From assembly GCA_011800805.1 (NCBI GenBank), contig MPNW01000126.1:92335-122423 (forward strand): 30,089 nt of DNA. Direction: 5' to 3'. A model generated the notes under the pieces. That model was not told the origin of the DNA. It was given only the letters and a program-made list of their open reading frames with translations, and searched no databases. Positions within the stretch are counted from its first letter, which is position 1. Every line of letters starts with the position of its first letter. This document shows, in pieces, positions 29,172-30,089 of the stretch. The translations under genes were made by a program, and so were the position numbers. This stretch comes from Hirudo medicinalis. Taxonomy: Eukaryota; Annelida; Clitellata; Hirudinida; Hirudinidae.

Positions 29172-29880
29172 CTTCAAGTTAATGAGACGCGGCTCGTCAC
29201 CACACAAACAAACATCCAAAATAAAAAAAAAAAAAAAAACAAACAGACAGCTCGTTATTATGTTTATTATTATATTTATTAAGTTTTAGATCGTAGATTT
29301 TTTTAGATGATGAATTTTCTTTCAGGGAAGGGCATCTTATGAACGAAACTCCCAACATCTGTTCATTTAGTTAGTTATGCAAGTTAGTAACACAAACTCT
29401 TGCGAAAAGCTCGGCCACTCGGCTACCGACGCCCGTGTTTATTCGAGGACACTTGTTAAAATAACACTAACAACGGAATTATCAAATAATTATACATTAT
29501 TATATTTTATATTATGCATTGTAGGAGTAATGAATAAGTCTTTCAAAATATCCTGTCTTATCACCCCAAATATTTTTATTGTGACCTTCGTCATCATACC
29601 ATTTTTCATACAATTCATTTCATACAATTCATTTCATACAATTCATTCCATACAATTCATTCCATACAATTCATTCCATACAATTCATTCCATACAATTC
29701 ATTTCATACAATCCATTCCATATAATTCAAAGTAACTAATATTATAACTGATTTATAAATACAAGGCATTCAGACCTCAATCCCGACAGGAAGTATGTAC
29801 AACGGAAGAGATACTGTGAAATCCTTTCCACTGGAATCAGCCCCATCATTCGTCTTGTACTGACAGTCCGTGAGGTTTGG
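29022..29880 (-). CDS. Tandem paralogue of the type II membrane protein, last two exons only (partial, runs off right edge)
   Basis: Exons at 29776-29880 and 29022-29171 match exons 5 and 6 of the neighbouring gene in order, phase and motifs. The first exon, PNLTDCQYKTNDGADSSG, shares CQYKT. The last shares the cysteine module (26 of 49 residues identical by hand count, no gaps). Earlier exons would lie beyond 30089. The divergence suggests an old duplication. Confidence 0.82.
29604..29728. repeat. 14-bp tandem repeat
   Basis: About eight copies of ttcattccatacaa with C/T variation, in the intron between the paralogue's last two exons. Confidence 0.85.
29776..29880 (-). CDS. Paralogue, penultimate exon (CQYKT exon)
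   Basis: 35 codons, acceptor aactatttag, donor gtctga, phase 0 at both ends. It encodes PNLTDCQYKTNDGADSSGKD then FTVSLPLYILPVGIE. NLT is a potential glycosylation site. Read-through would stop after one codon. Confidence 0.78.
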
Positions 29881-29923
29881 CTAAATAGTTGTGACATTAA
29901 TAATTAATAATGATTGTTACAAT

Positions 29924-30089
29924 GAATTAATAATTATTATTACAACGAATTATTAATTACAGTTACAACGAATTAATAATTATTATTACAACGAATTAAT
30001 AATTATTATTACAACGAATTAATAATTATTATTACAACGAATTAATAATTATTATTACAACGAATTAATAATTATTATTACAACGAATT
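29924..30089. repeat. 23-bp tandem repeat running off the right edge
   Basis: Unit gaattaataattattatt plus acaac. Copies start at 29924, 29947, 29970, 29993, 30016, 30039, 30062 and 30085. The second is diverged, the later ones nearly identical. It sits in the intron just upstream of the paralogue's CQYKT exon. Confidence 0.9.

Noticed and set aside
29377..29739. 120-codon plus-strand frame with repeated FHTIHSIQ
   Set aside because: Largely translation of the 14-bp tandem repeat.
29924..30089. Regularly repeated 23-bp unit that might suggest a CRISPR array
   Set aside because: Units abut without spacers and the context is an animal intron; it is a simple tandem repeat.

Overview
This window is genomic DNA from a bilaterian animal. 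The genes have many small exons, GT-AG introns from 64 bp to a few kb, tRNA-derived SINE fragments and many trinucleotide microsatellites. Short TTAGGG-type telomere-like tracts argue against an insect. I cannot name the species; a marine invertebrate (deuterostome or lophotrochozoan) is likely. All four genes I can support lie on the minus strand, so read 5'->3' the gene order runs from right to left.

Region 1 (about 16.26 kb down to base 1) holds the 5' two thirds of a voltage-gated sodium channel alpha subunit. I could chain 24 coding exons, plus one possible extra 5' exon. They run from the N-terminal FTRESL motif through domain I, the I-II linker, domain II, the II-III linker and domain III S1-S4. 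The window edge cuts the gene after the domain III voltage sensor, so the rest of domain III, the inactivation gate, domain IV and the C-terminus lie off-window. Intron phases fit at every junction. The domain I and II selectivity-filter residues are Asp and Glu, as expected. Two oddities stand out: a one-base deletion-type frameshift in exon 2, and Gln instead of the usual Glu in the domain II outer toxin-binding ring. The introns carry the SINE fragments and most of the microsatellites.

Region 2 (about 16.3-20.0 kb) is intergenic. It includes a relatively CG-rich stretch (17.4-18.9 kb) where I recognise no gene.

Region 3 (20.4-24.46 kb) is a complete four-exon gene for a testis-specific serine/threonine kinase-like (TSSK-like) protein of about 532 residues, with all catalytic motifs intact and long N- and C-terminal extensions.

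Region 4 (25.26 kb to the right edge) holds two tandem paralogues of a family I do not recognise. The complete one (6 exons, about 299 residues) is a predicted type II membrane protein. It has a tyrosine-rich cytoplasmic tail, one membrane span, a charged stalk that may be coiled coil, and an extracellular C-terminal cysteine module ending in CKIHYWxCP. The second gene enters from the right edge and shows only its last two exons, which match the first gene exon for exon. This pair is the best candidate for something undescribed.

Nothing in the sequence suggests that the channel, the kinase and the membrane-protein pair act together; they look like ordinary neighbours.
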